Assembly: GCA_002469525.1 (NCBI GenBank)
Contig: DKME01000108.1
Span: forward strand, 1-5,134
Length of the DNA stretch: 5,134 nucleotides
Direction: 5' to 3'
Source of the DNA: Actinobacteria bacterium UBA7422
GTDB lineage: Bacteria; Actinomycetota; Actinomycetes; S36-B12
Below the pieces are notes generated by a model. The model did not search any database. It was not told the DNA's origin and saw nothing but the letters and a program-made list of their open reading frames with translations. The position numbers were made by a program, and so were the translations under genes. This document shows, one piece after another, positions 1 through 3,908 of this stretch. Each line of letters begins with the position of its first letter. Position 1 is the first letter of the stretch.

Positions 1-134
1 GCGAAAGTTGGCTTGTGCTTACCGCGAAGAAGAATCGCGATCTGACTTGCGAGCCGACCGAGTACAACGTCGGTGGCATCAACTACGTGCCATGTGCGAG
101 TGATCTCGCCGGCTTTGGGACTATATGTGCGCAT
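1..134 (-). CDS. rplM: Large ribosomal subunit protein L13, N-terminal part (runs off left edge)
   Basis: Translating the minus strand from the ATG at 132-134 gives 44 residues, beginning MRTYSPKAGEITRT and continuing WHVVDATDVVLGRLASQIA and then LLRGKHKPTF. This is the highly conserved start of bacterial L13 (uL13), an early-assembly protein of the 50S subunit. The WxVxDAxxxxLGRLAS block and the RGKHKP motif are family hallmarks. The remainder of the protein (L13 is usually about 145-150 residues) lies beyond position 1, so no stop codon is visible. The start is supported by the match to the usual MRTY N-terminus and by an AAGGTGG Shine-Dalgarno site at 141-147, 6 nt upstream. In most actinobacteria rplM is followed by rpsI, which would be off the left edge. 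The gene upstream here is the vapC toxin. The identification is from sequence memory and is very secure. Confidence 0.96.
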   Translation of the reverse strand, partial: MRTYSPKAGEITRTWHVVDATDVVLGRLASQIAILLRGKHKPTF

Positions 135-140
135 GGGGCG

Positions 141-147
141 CCACCTT
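141..147 (-). promoter_or_regulatory. Ribosome binding site of rplM
   Basis: The minus strand reads AAGGTGG, 6 nt before the ATG at 134-132. It fixes the rplM start. The six bases 136-141 (GCGCCC on the minus strand) between it and the ATG could pair, with one G-U, to GGGTGC at 173-178, placing the site next to a possible leader helix. That pairing is an inference. Confidence 0.65.
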
Positions 148-196
148 GCTTTCTCGTAGGGACTCGGTTTCTGCACCCACCGGTTAGCGGGCCGTA

Positions 197-220
197 CTGG
201 GGACCTTCCAAGGACCTCAG
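197..220 (-). other. Imperfect hairpin in the rplM leader
   Basis: On the minus strand CTG, GG and CCT pair with AGG, CC and CAG around a short TGGA loop, with two internal mismatches. This gives eight pairs in 24 nt, centred about 75 nt upstream of the rplM ATG. It lies inside the proposed untranslated leader and could be a regulatory RNA hairpin. There is no following T-run, so it is not an obvious intrinsic terminator. Confidence 0.3.
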
Positions 221-229
221 GCTGTAACA

Positions 230-272
230 CTCACAGCAACCCCAGATGCTACCCGTACCTCGCAGCAACCCC
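230..272. repeat. Pair of 14-bp direct repeats upstream of rplM
   Basis: CTCACAGCAACCCC at 230-243 and CTCGCAGCAACCCC at 259-272 differ at one base and start 29 bp apart. On the minus strand they read GGGGTTGCTG(C/T)GAG. They flank the candidate rplM -10 element at 246-251, a layout typical of a regulator binding site, but no known regulator consensus was recognised. Confidence 0.6.
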
Positions 273-335
273 CAAATCCCCCCGTAGTAAGGAAAACAGA
301 GCGGTAGTGGGGAAGTCTGGGTGAGCGCCTTCGAC

Positions 336-770
336 TTACCAAGTTTCAATCAAAAGCGACTGTGTCCCAAACCTTTGGGCAAGCTGTGAAGCACCCGAAT
401 CAAGGGTCGCGAAAATGCAGTCGTTCGCTTGTGCCACTAGCGCGAGATGGGCGTCGCTCACTTGCCTATAACCGGTGAGCAAAACCTCAGACTTTGCCAA
501 TTCGCGCCCTAGTCCCACAACGTCGGTCACAAAGTTGTGATCACCAATATTTTTCAAGGACTCAAGCACGCCCGCGCAGTTGTTTGGCGTGACAACTTCC
601 GTTACCACAACTGGATTACTAGAAAGCCTGATAAAACCCGATTCGGTTCCCGGGCTCGTGGCCCACCCCGAAATCCCGGAATCCAGAAACCACGTTGTCG
701 CCTTTGCATGCCCCACATGGGTGGGCCAGGTCAGTGCCATGAGGACATTGACGTCGAGCAAATACTTCAC
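336..770 (-). CDS. vapC: VapC-family PIN-domain ribonuclease toxin
   Basis: The 144-residue product has the full length of a PIN-domain toxin. All four expected acidic residues are visible: D6 in MKYLLDVNVLMAL, E43 in TESGFIRL, D106 in SDAHLALV and D124 in FATLDSG. They form the Mg2+/Mn2+ site of these endoribonucleases, which typically cut tRNA or rRNA and stop translation. The start is GTG (768-770), which overlaps the TGA stop of the upstream antitoxin by 4 bp (GTGA), so the toxin is probably translated by coupling. A weak GGTGA sequence lies 3 nt before it. The LTWPxHVxHxxAxxWF and GWATxPxTESGFIR blocks match the subgroup common in mycobacteria and other actinobacteria. No catalytic residue is missing and the frame is intact, so the toxin is probably active. 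Its RNA target cannot be read from the sequence. Confidence 0.93.
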   Translation of the reverse strand: MKYLLDVNVLMALTWPTHVGHAKATTWFLDSGISGWATSPGTESGFIRLSSNPVVVTEVVTPNNCAGVLESLKNIGDHNFVTDVVGLGRELAKSEVLLTGYRQVSDAHLALVAQANDCIFATLDSGASQLAQRFGTQSLLIETW

Positions 771-994
771 AGTTCACCAAGTGCCTTCGAAATCATGTCG
801 TTTGTGATCGGCGCGGACCCTTCACTGACCGTGAAAACAGGGATCCCGCTGGTTCCAAAAGTGGTCTCTTCCCCTCGGCCAATGCCCCGCCGAGCCAGTT
901 CAGACACCGCCGCCCCAAGGGAAATTTCAAGCGCGGACCCCATCTCACGGGCTACCGCCAAGACGTGGTCGTCGATTTCAAGTGTGGTTCGCAT
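767..994 (-). CDS. vapB: VapB-type ribbon-helix-helix antitoxin
   Basis: The 75-residue protein opens MRTTLEIDDHVLAVAREM, the standard beta strand plus helix of a ribbon-helix-helix DNA-binding antitoxin, followed by SLGAAVSELARRGIGR as the second helix (about residues 25-40). The C-terminal half (about 41-75) would wrap and neutralise the VapC toxin. It is the first gene of a two-gene operon and its TGA stop overlaps the GTG start of vapC. The family represses its own promoter, alone and together with the toxin. Repeats suited to this lie just upstream at 1007-1026. No normal ribosome binding site precedes the ATG at 992-994. Instead a TAAGCT hexamer ends 6 nt upstream, which suggests a leaderless mRNA. 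Identification is supported by both the N-terminal motif and the toxin partner. Confidence 0.9.
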   Translation of the reverse strand: MRTTLEIDDHVLAVAREMGSALEISLGAAVSELARRGIGRGEETTFGTSGIPVFTVSEGSAPITNDMISKALGEL

Positions 995-1000
995 TCCCTT

Positions 1001-1006
1001 AGCTTA
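1001..1006 (-). promoter_or_regulatory. Candidate -10 element of the vapBC operon (leaderless)
   Basis: TAAGCT on the minus strand fits the TANNNT actinobacterial -10 pattern and ends six bases before the ATG. Transcription would then begin at or very near the A of the start codon. No convincing -35 was seen. Confidence 0.4.
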
Positions 1007-1026
1007 ACATCAACGCATCAAGATGT
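1007..1026. promoter_or_regulatory. Candidate VapB operator between vapB and the divergent small gene
   Basis: The plus strand contains CATCAA at 1008-1013 and again at 1016-1021, an 8-bp period. ACATC (1007-1011) and GATGT (1022-1026) form an inverted repeat around them, and CATC/GATG (1016-1019, 1022-1025) a tighter one. Ribbon-helix-helix antitoxins bind short repeats of this kind over their own promoter, and the site directly abuts the -10 candidate. Function is inferred from position. Confidence 0.4.
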
Positions 1027-1042
1027 AATTCTGGTTTGAAAG

Positions 1043-1070
1043 TATGCTTTGCCTAATCCGACCGAAGGAG
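1043..1070 (+). promoter_or_regulatory. Candidate -10 and ribosome binding site of the 55-residue gene
   Basis: TATGCT at 1043-1048 matches the -10 consensus at four of six positions. The strong Shine-Dalgarno GAAGGAG at 1064-1070 ends 5 nt before the ATG at 1076. The ribosome binding site decides the start: the upstream in-frame TTG at 1049 has no such signal. No clear -35 was seen. Confidence 0.5.
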
Positions 1071-1075
1071 CTCCC

Positions 1076-1243
1076 ATGGACGAATCCACCAAAGACGAAT
1101 TCAAGTCTCTCGGCAAACACGCACTGCACGGCGCCGAGGACACAATCGACGTAGTTGGCCACGGGCTGGCAGGGACAGTTAAGGGAGTAGCTGACGGAGT
1201 CACAAGCGTTCCCGACCGTTCCGAGAAGGAAGATAACTCTTAA
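1076..1243 (+). CDS. Uncharacterised 55-residue protein with a glycine zipper
   Basis: I do not recognise this protein. The ATG at 1076 follows a strong GAAGGAG site by 5 nt, which makes it a credible gene despite its size. The product has a charged N-terminus (MDESTKDEFKSLGKH), a central stretch of about residues 20-45 rich in Gly, Val and Ala that contains GxxxGxxxG at G33, G37 and G41, and a hydrophilic acidic tail ending SEKEDNS. The centre is too polar for a confident membrane span (D25, H29, K36, D40) but could form an amphipathic or self-associating helix, as in small stress or envelope-associated proteins. It diverges from vapB, with which it shares an 81-bp control region, and its stop codon lies within a 14-bp palindrome at the junction with the convergent flavin-binding gene. 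Whether VapB also regulates it is an open inference. Confidence 0.7.
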   Translation: MDESTKDEFKSLGKHALHGAEDTIDVVGHGLAGTVKGVADGVTSVPDRSEKEDNS

Positions 1244-1248
1244 GAGTT
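1235..1248. other. Perfect 14-bp palindrome at a convergent gene junction
   Basis: AACTCTTAAGAGTT is a perfect palindrome. It includes the TAA stop of the small plus-strand gene (1241-1243) and reaches the first base of the TGA stop of the minus-strand gene (1248-1250). Only 4 bp separate the two coding regions. It is AT-rich and lacks a T-run, so it would be a weak terminator at best. Confidence 0.45.
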
Positions 1249-1712
1249 CACTCTGAGGACTTGCCAGCAGTCATTCGACCGGAGAAATCCCAGGTGGCAA
1301 CTTTGAGAGCGGTTATTTTGATCGCAACCTCTCGGTCAAGTCGACTCAGTAACCAGCGACTGAGATCGGATTCTGCATTTCCTTGGTATTTGTGAATCAG
1401 CCTATGTAAGACAGTTTCGGCCAATTCAGGGTGAATACTCGCCACACCAGTGCCGCGAACTCCTTTATATGGAGCAGTGTCACCGGAAACCTCAAAGCCG
1501 ATCTGATTATTTGCGCTCAATCGCTTGACCAACACCGAGTTCGCTTGGGTCGCGCACCACAGGGCTCCTTCATCAAAATCAAACCAAAGGCTCTGCACGA
1601 TCGGGCCGAGCCCACCAACAGATGCCACCCGAATCGGAATCGTGATTTCGCGCAGAAAGGTAATGGTCTGATCAAAACTCCATGGTCCACTTACCTCTAC
1701 CGCTGGATCCAT
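1248..1712 (-). CDS. Pyridoxamine 5'-phosphate oxidase-like split-barrel protein (PPOX class, F420 or flavin binding)
   Basis: The 154-residue protein has the layout of the split beta-barrel superfamily. It starts with a strand IPIRVASVGG (about 25-34), followed by PIVQSLWFDFDEGALWCAT (38-55), then a block VLVKRLSANNQIGFEVSGD (61-78) and GVRGTGVASI (84-93), with a closing IKITALKVATWDFSGRM (131-147). These strands normally bind FMN, F420 or haem in a homodimer. In actinobacteria many relatives are F420- or FMN-dependent oxidoreductases of unknown substrate. A TGA lies 6 nt upstream in frame, so the ATG at 1710-1712 is the earliest possible start. No Shine-Dalgarno is present, but TAGCAT at 1719-1724 suggests a leaderless transcript. 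The gene diverges from the SRPBCC gene across 56 bp. The fold is confident; cofactor and substrate are not determined. Confidence 0.85.
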   Translation of the reverse strand: MDPAVEVSGPWSFDQTITFLREITIPIRVASVGGLGPIVQSLWFDFDEGALWCATQANSVLVKRLSANNQIGFEVSGDTAPYKGVRGTGVASIHPELAETVLHRLIHKYQGNAESDLSRWLLSRLDREVAIKITALKVATWDFSGRMTAGKSSE

Positions 1713-1768
1713 AACTCAATGCTAATGCCTGTCGTTGCGCAAACACCTAAACGCGAGATAGTTGAGCC
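1713..1768. promoter_or_regulatory. Divergent promoter region between the PPOX-like and SRPBCC genes
   Basis: Only 56 bp separate the two ATGs. On the minus strand TAGCAT (1719-1724) ends 6 nt before the PPOX-like start. On the plus strand GATAGT (1757-1762) ends 6 nt before the SRPBCC start, with a weak TTGCGC at 1735-1740 as a possible -35. Neither gene has a Shine-Dalgarno site, so both look leaderless. The perfect palindrome TTGCGCAA at 1735-1742 sits near the centre and could be a shared operator. Confidence 0.4.
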
Positions 1769-2218
1769 ATGGCAGCGAATGTAATTTTCAAGGTCTCGAA
1801 AACGATCGCGTTCAGCGCGGACACGGTGTTTGAGGCCTTAGCGGACTGGCGCGGTCATGCCGACTGGGTTCCCCTGACCAAGGTAGAAGTTCTCAACGGT
1901 GACGGCGGACCCGGTACCGAGTTCATTGCAACCAGCGGACTCGGCCCACTCGCGCTCCCCGACCGAATGCGCGTTGACACACTCGACCGAGAAGCCCGCA
2001 CCTCTCAAATCACCAAAGTAGGTCCGGTTCTCACAGGTGTCGTGGACCTCACAGTTACCGAAATAAATGAAAACTCCTGCACCGTTTACTGGGTCGAAGA
2101 CGTTCAGGTGCCAGTACTCCCGCAATTCCTCGCACGACCTGTGGCGGCCGCGGCACGCACAGCTTTCAATCAAGCCTTGGGCCGCATGGAAAAGTACTTG
2201 CGCAAGTCAGCCAACTAA
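1769..2218 (+). CDS. SRPBCC (START/polyketide cyclase-like) family protein
   Basis: The 149-residue product has the helix-grip layout of the SRPBCC superfamily. The first strand and helix pair is VSKTIAFSADTVFEALADW (residues 9-27), followed by the typical WxxHADWVP turn. Several strands follow (VEVLNGDGGPGTEFIATSG, DRMRVDTLDRE, GVVDLTVTEI, CTVYWVEDV), and a long C-terminal helix AARTAFNQALGRMEKYLRK (about 127-145) closes the hydrophobic pocket. Members bind lipids, polyketides or other hydrophobic ligands, or act as cyclases and small enzymes, and the ligand cannot be inferred here. There is no signal peptide, so it is likely cytoplasmic. The ATG at 1769 has no ribosome binding site but a GATAGT hexamer 6 nt upstream. 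The gene diverges from the flavin-binding gene, suggesting co-regulation, and converges on the exonuclease gene. Confidence 0.87.
   Translation: MAANVIFKVSKTIAFSADTVFEALADWRGHADWVPLTKVEVLNGDGGPGTEFIATSGLGPLALPDRMRVDTLDREARTSQITKVGPVLTGVVDLTVTEINENSCTVYWVEDVQVPVLPQFLARPVAAAARTAFNQALGRMEKYLRKSAN
2196..2207. other. 12-bp perfect palindrome at the 3' end of the SRPBCC gene
   Basis: ACTTGCGCAAGT is self-complementary and lies inside the last codons of the SRPBCC gene. Its core TTGCGCAA also occurs at 1735-1742 in front of the same gene. A short hairpin could form, but the T-run at 2233-2238 starts 26 bp later, too far away for a standard terminator. Confidence 0.35.
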
Positions 2219-2240
2219 CGCTGCAACGAAAATTTTTTAT
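2219..2240. terminator. AT-rich convergent junction, possible weak bidirectional transcription end
   Basis: The 22-bp gap between the convergent SRPBCC and exonuclease genes contains GAAAATTTTTTATTT, which gives a T-run on the plus strand and a weaker one on the minus strand. No GC-rich stem precedes it, so intrinsic termination is uncertain. Confidence 0.25.
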
Positions 2241-2897
2241 TTACGATGGCAAAGGTGGCTTCTTTGAAAGCCAGGCTTTAAACGAAGCATCCTGTTCCTC
2301 CCGCCAGAGTGAAATGGACTCCGCTAATTCATCAGGCTGGTCAGTAAACAGGTGTGGGTAGCGCGCCTGCTGCGCAAGAAGTAACTGGCCGGTGATTCGA
2401 GAGTCAGCGAGTGCCCCGTGCCAGTCAGCTTCATTGAGTTCAAGTCCGTACCGGGCAACGGTCGGCTGCAGTCGACGTTGAGCCTTACCTTTAACGAACT
2501 TGTCCATTTGCTTGTCAATCACGTAAGGGCAAATGTCAAAAATACCCGACAGCGGTTCAAGTCCGACCCGTTCGAGATTTGAATCAAGAATCGACCGGTC
2601 GAACTGCGAGTTAAAACACACCACGGGTAAATTCCGTGACACCAGGAATTCATGAATCGAAGCCAAAGCTTCGCCTTGGTCGAGTCCTTGGGACTGGCTC
2701 ACCTCGTTCGTTATTCCATGTACCGCACTTGCACCCGCTGGAATCTCAACATCAACTTTGATTAACCATTCCTGAGCGGAAACCTCGAGGCCTCCACGAA
2801 ACTCGATAGCAGCAGCGCTCACAATTCGGTCTACCCCAACGTCAACACCCGTAGTTTCAGTATCGAAAGCAATAAAACCCGAATCAACCCACGACAT
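2241..2897 (-). CDS. Stand-alone DnaQ-like DEDDh 3'-5' exonuclease
   Basis: The 218-residue protein has all the catalytic elements of the DEDDh exonuclease family. Exo I is FIAFDTETTG with D12 and E14, Exo II is VVCFNSQFDRSIL with D100, and Exo III is WHGALADSRITGQLL with H160 and D165. The AVHGIT motif with H60 is typical of the polymerase III epsilon group. These residues bind two metal ions and remove nucleotides from 3' ends. There is no GIY-YIG, BRCT or polymerase domain attached, so it is a short stand-alone member of about 220 residues, a type widespread in actinobacteria and probably used in DNA repair or nucleic acid processing rather than as the main proofreading subunit. The start is firmly set by GAGGAGAA at 2901-2908, 3 nt from the ATG. 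The gene is monocistronic, with its own promoter upstream. Confidence 0.94.
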   Translation of the reverse strand: MSWVDSGFIAFDTETTGVDVGVDRIVSAAAIEFRGGLEVSAQEWLIKVDVEIPAGASAVHGITNEVSQSQGLDQGEALASIHEFLVSRNLPVVCFNSQFDRSILDSNLERVGLEPLSGIFDICPYVIDKQMDKFVKGKAQRRLQPTVARYGLELNEADWHGALADSRITGQLLLAQQARYPHLFTDQPDELAESISLWREEQDASFKAWLSKKPPLPS

Positions 2898-2900
2898 AAC

Positions 2901-2908
2901 TTCTCCTC
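2901..2908 (-). promoter_or_regulatory. Strong ribosome binding site of the exonuclease gene
   Basis: GAGGAGAA on the minus strand, with its GGAG core 5 nt from the ATG at 2895-2897. It is one of the few canonical sites in this window and fixes the start. Confidence 0.8.
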
Positions 2909-2918
2909 AACATTTCGT

Positions 2919-2947
2919 CAGCTAAATCTCTATCAGCCCTTTGTCAA
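2919..2947 (-). promoter_or_regulatory. Promoter of the exonuclease gene
   Basis: On the minus strand a perfect TTGACA -35 box (2942-2947) is followed after 17 nt by TAGCTG (2919-2924), or after 16 nt by TTAGCT. The -10 match is weak but the position suits a short leader that ends in the GAGGAGAA ribosome binding site. Confidence 0.5.
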
Positions 2948-3509
2948 GAAGTATGGCACCCGCGACTGACAACTCACCAAACTAGACACTAACTCGCAAC
3001 GAGCAAGCGCTGTCGATCACTTTGTGCCAAACCAAGGCTGTGATGGCTCGCTCGCATGGAGTCCTTCATCCCCTGCACCGAGGTGACTAACTCACGTCCG
3101 AGCTCATCTAGGACCGCCGCCGATCGCGAATTTCCGCCCCAGAATTGGACACGCGGTTCACCTGTCGATGCACTTGAACATTACGATCGTGCCGGTATTA
3201 ATGTCACACCAAGAAGTCTCGGTGAATCATCACTTCATGCAGCAAAGAGGCCAGCGTTACTCGGGGCAAATCTCCCTTCGAAAAATCGCACGGTGCTGGG
3301 TTTTAGTCATTGAGCCTCCAGAAACAGTGCTGAAGAGCCGTCAAGTTCTCCCCATCGCATTGCGCCAACCAACTTCGCCGACCGCAAGCCTGTAATTAGT
3401 GCGAAATAGGAATTCAATCCACCCAAAACAACCCTCACGTAATTCTTGATGGTGTTGTGAATTCCCCCACGATTTCCTGCGTGAACCCTCAACGTGGGTC
3501 GTGCAATGC

Positions 3510-3830
3510 CTAGGTGAGAGTAATCCAGACCTTACGCAAAGGCTCTGTGATCTCCCATTGGGTCTTAGCGCCGCCGGGAAGGAAGCCCACAACACCAGGT
3601 TCAAGAATGATTTCCCCGCCACGATCACAGGTGACCTTTCCCGAACCTGCGAGCACCACGAAGACTTCCTCAACTTCGGTGTCGGTTGATATTCCAACGG
3701 AGTGTTCCCACACACCAACTTCCATGTCTCCTTCAGCGTCAAGAGCTACTGCTCCAGTAGTAATTCCCTCAAAACCTGACAGTGGTGCATGGGCGACTTC
3801 AACAGTGTTGGTACTTACTCCGCGGATCAC
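3510..3830 (-). CDS. Small single-domain cupin protein
   Basis: The 106-residue product has one beta-barrel cupin domain. The stretch VGVWEHSVG (38-46), then DTEVEEVFVVLAGSGKVT (50-67), then GGEIILEPGVVGFLPGGAK (71-89) and LRKVWITL at the end form the two cupin motifs and closing strands. It resembles the Cupin_3 (DUF861/EutQ-like) group, where the pattern EVEEVFVVLxGxxxV replaces the classic His-rich motif 1. A metal-dependent small-molecule enzyme or binding role is possible but no substrate can be named. The start is GTG at 3828-3830 without a clear ribosome binding site. The frame upstream stays open for 26 codons back to the GNAT stop but contains no ATG, GTG or TTG. It is probably the third gene of a photolyase, GNAT and cupin unit. 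Confidence 0.85.
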   Translation of the reverse strand: MIRGVSTNTVEVAHAPLSGFEGITTGAVALDAEGDMEVGVWEHSVGISTDTEVEEVFVVLAGSGKVTCDRGGEIILEPGVVGFLPGGAKTQWEITEPLRKVWITLT

Positions 3831-3869
3831 CCAGTAACCGTATGGTGAAGTGCTCGAATTTAGCGGGAG

Positions 3870-3877
3870 CCACGTGG
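3870..3877. other. CCACGTGG palindrome between the GNAT and cupin genes
   Basis: A perfect 8-bp palindrome lies in the 78-nt gap between two genes of one strand. It could be a regulator site or part of a small hairpin, and there is no supporting second copy in the window. Confidence 0.2.
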
Positions 3878-3908
3878 GTTGTCGCTGAAGCTTTCTAATT
3901 TCTTTGGG

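Larger units (their letters stand above)
135..335 (-). promoter_or_regulatory. Intergenic region with probable rplM promoter and untranslated leader
   Basis: This 201-bp gap between the vapC stop and the rplM start holds no supported gene. Reading the minus strand, a candidate promoter is TTGGGG (270-275), an 18-nt spacer, and TAGCAT (246-251). It would give a leader of roughly 105 nt. The -35 match is poor, so this promoter is only a candidate. The region also contains a near-perfect 14-bp direct repeat (230-243 and 259-272) around the proposed -10, an imperfect inverted repeat at 197-220, and runs of G on the minus strand (269-283). Ribosomal protein operons are commonly controlled through such leaders, but no known L13 leader motif was matched here. 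Confidence 0.45.
2898..3509. other. 612-bp region without a supported gene
   Basis: The right end (minus orientation upstream of the exonuclease) holds its promoter and ribosome binding site at 2901-2947. Nothing else is firmly supported. Open stretches on both strands lack good starts and recognisable motifs: plus 3056-3313 (85 codons), minus 3307-3492 (61 codons, TTG start), and minus 2989-3180 (63 codons, no start). On the minus strand a 17-codon frame starting ATG at 3310-3308 overlaps the stop of the 61-codon frame. An inverted repeat ACATTA/TAATGT lies at 3178-3183 and 3199-3204. CCCACG (3466-3471) and CGTGGG (3493-3498) could form a weak stem just downstream of the cupin stop. No tRNA or insertion-sequence end was seen. 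The stretch could be a decayed gene or true intergenic DNA. Confidence 0.5.

Noticed and set aside
15..227. Plus-strand 70-codon open frame
   Set aside because: It lies opposite the conserved rplM start and its leader, and has no motif or ribosome binding site.
83..349. Minus-strand 88-codon open frame
   Set aside because: It overlaps the real rplM start in another frame, the leader and the vapC end; the composition (Cys, Gly and Trp rich) is not protein-like.
537..1007. Plus-strand 156-codon open frame
   Set aside because: It is the antisense of vapBC, whose motifs are unmistakable on the other strand.
1018..1203. Minus-strand 61-codon open frame
   Set aside because: It is opposite the 55-residue gene, which has the ribosome binding site; this frame has none and also covers the vapB operator.
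1838..2173. Minus-strand 111-codon open frame
   Set aside because: It is antisense to the SRPBCC gene and has no family features.
3056..3313. Plus-strand 85-codon open frame
   Set aside because: The start has no ribosome binding site, the translation shows no motif or secondary-structure pattern, and overlapping frames are of similar length.
3341..3742. Minus-strand 133-codon open frame
   Set aside because: It overlaps most of the cupin gene in another frame; the cupin frame has clear strands and motifs while this one has none.
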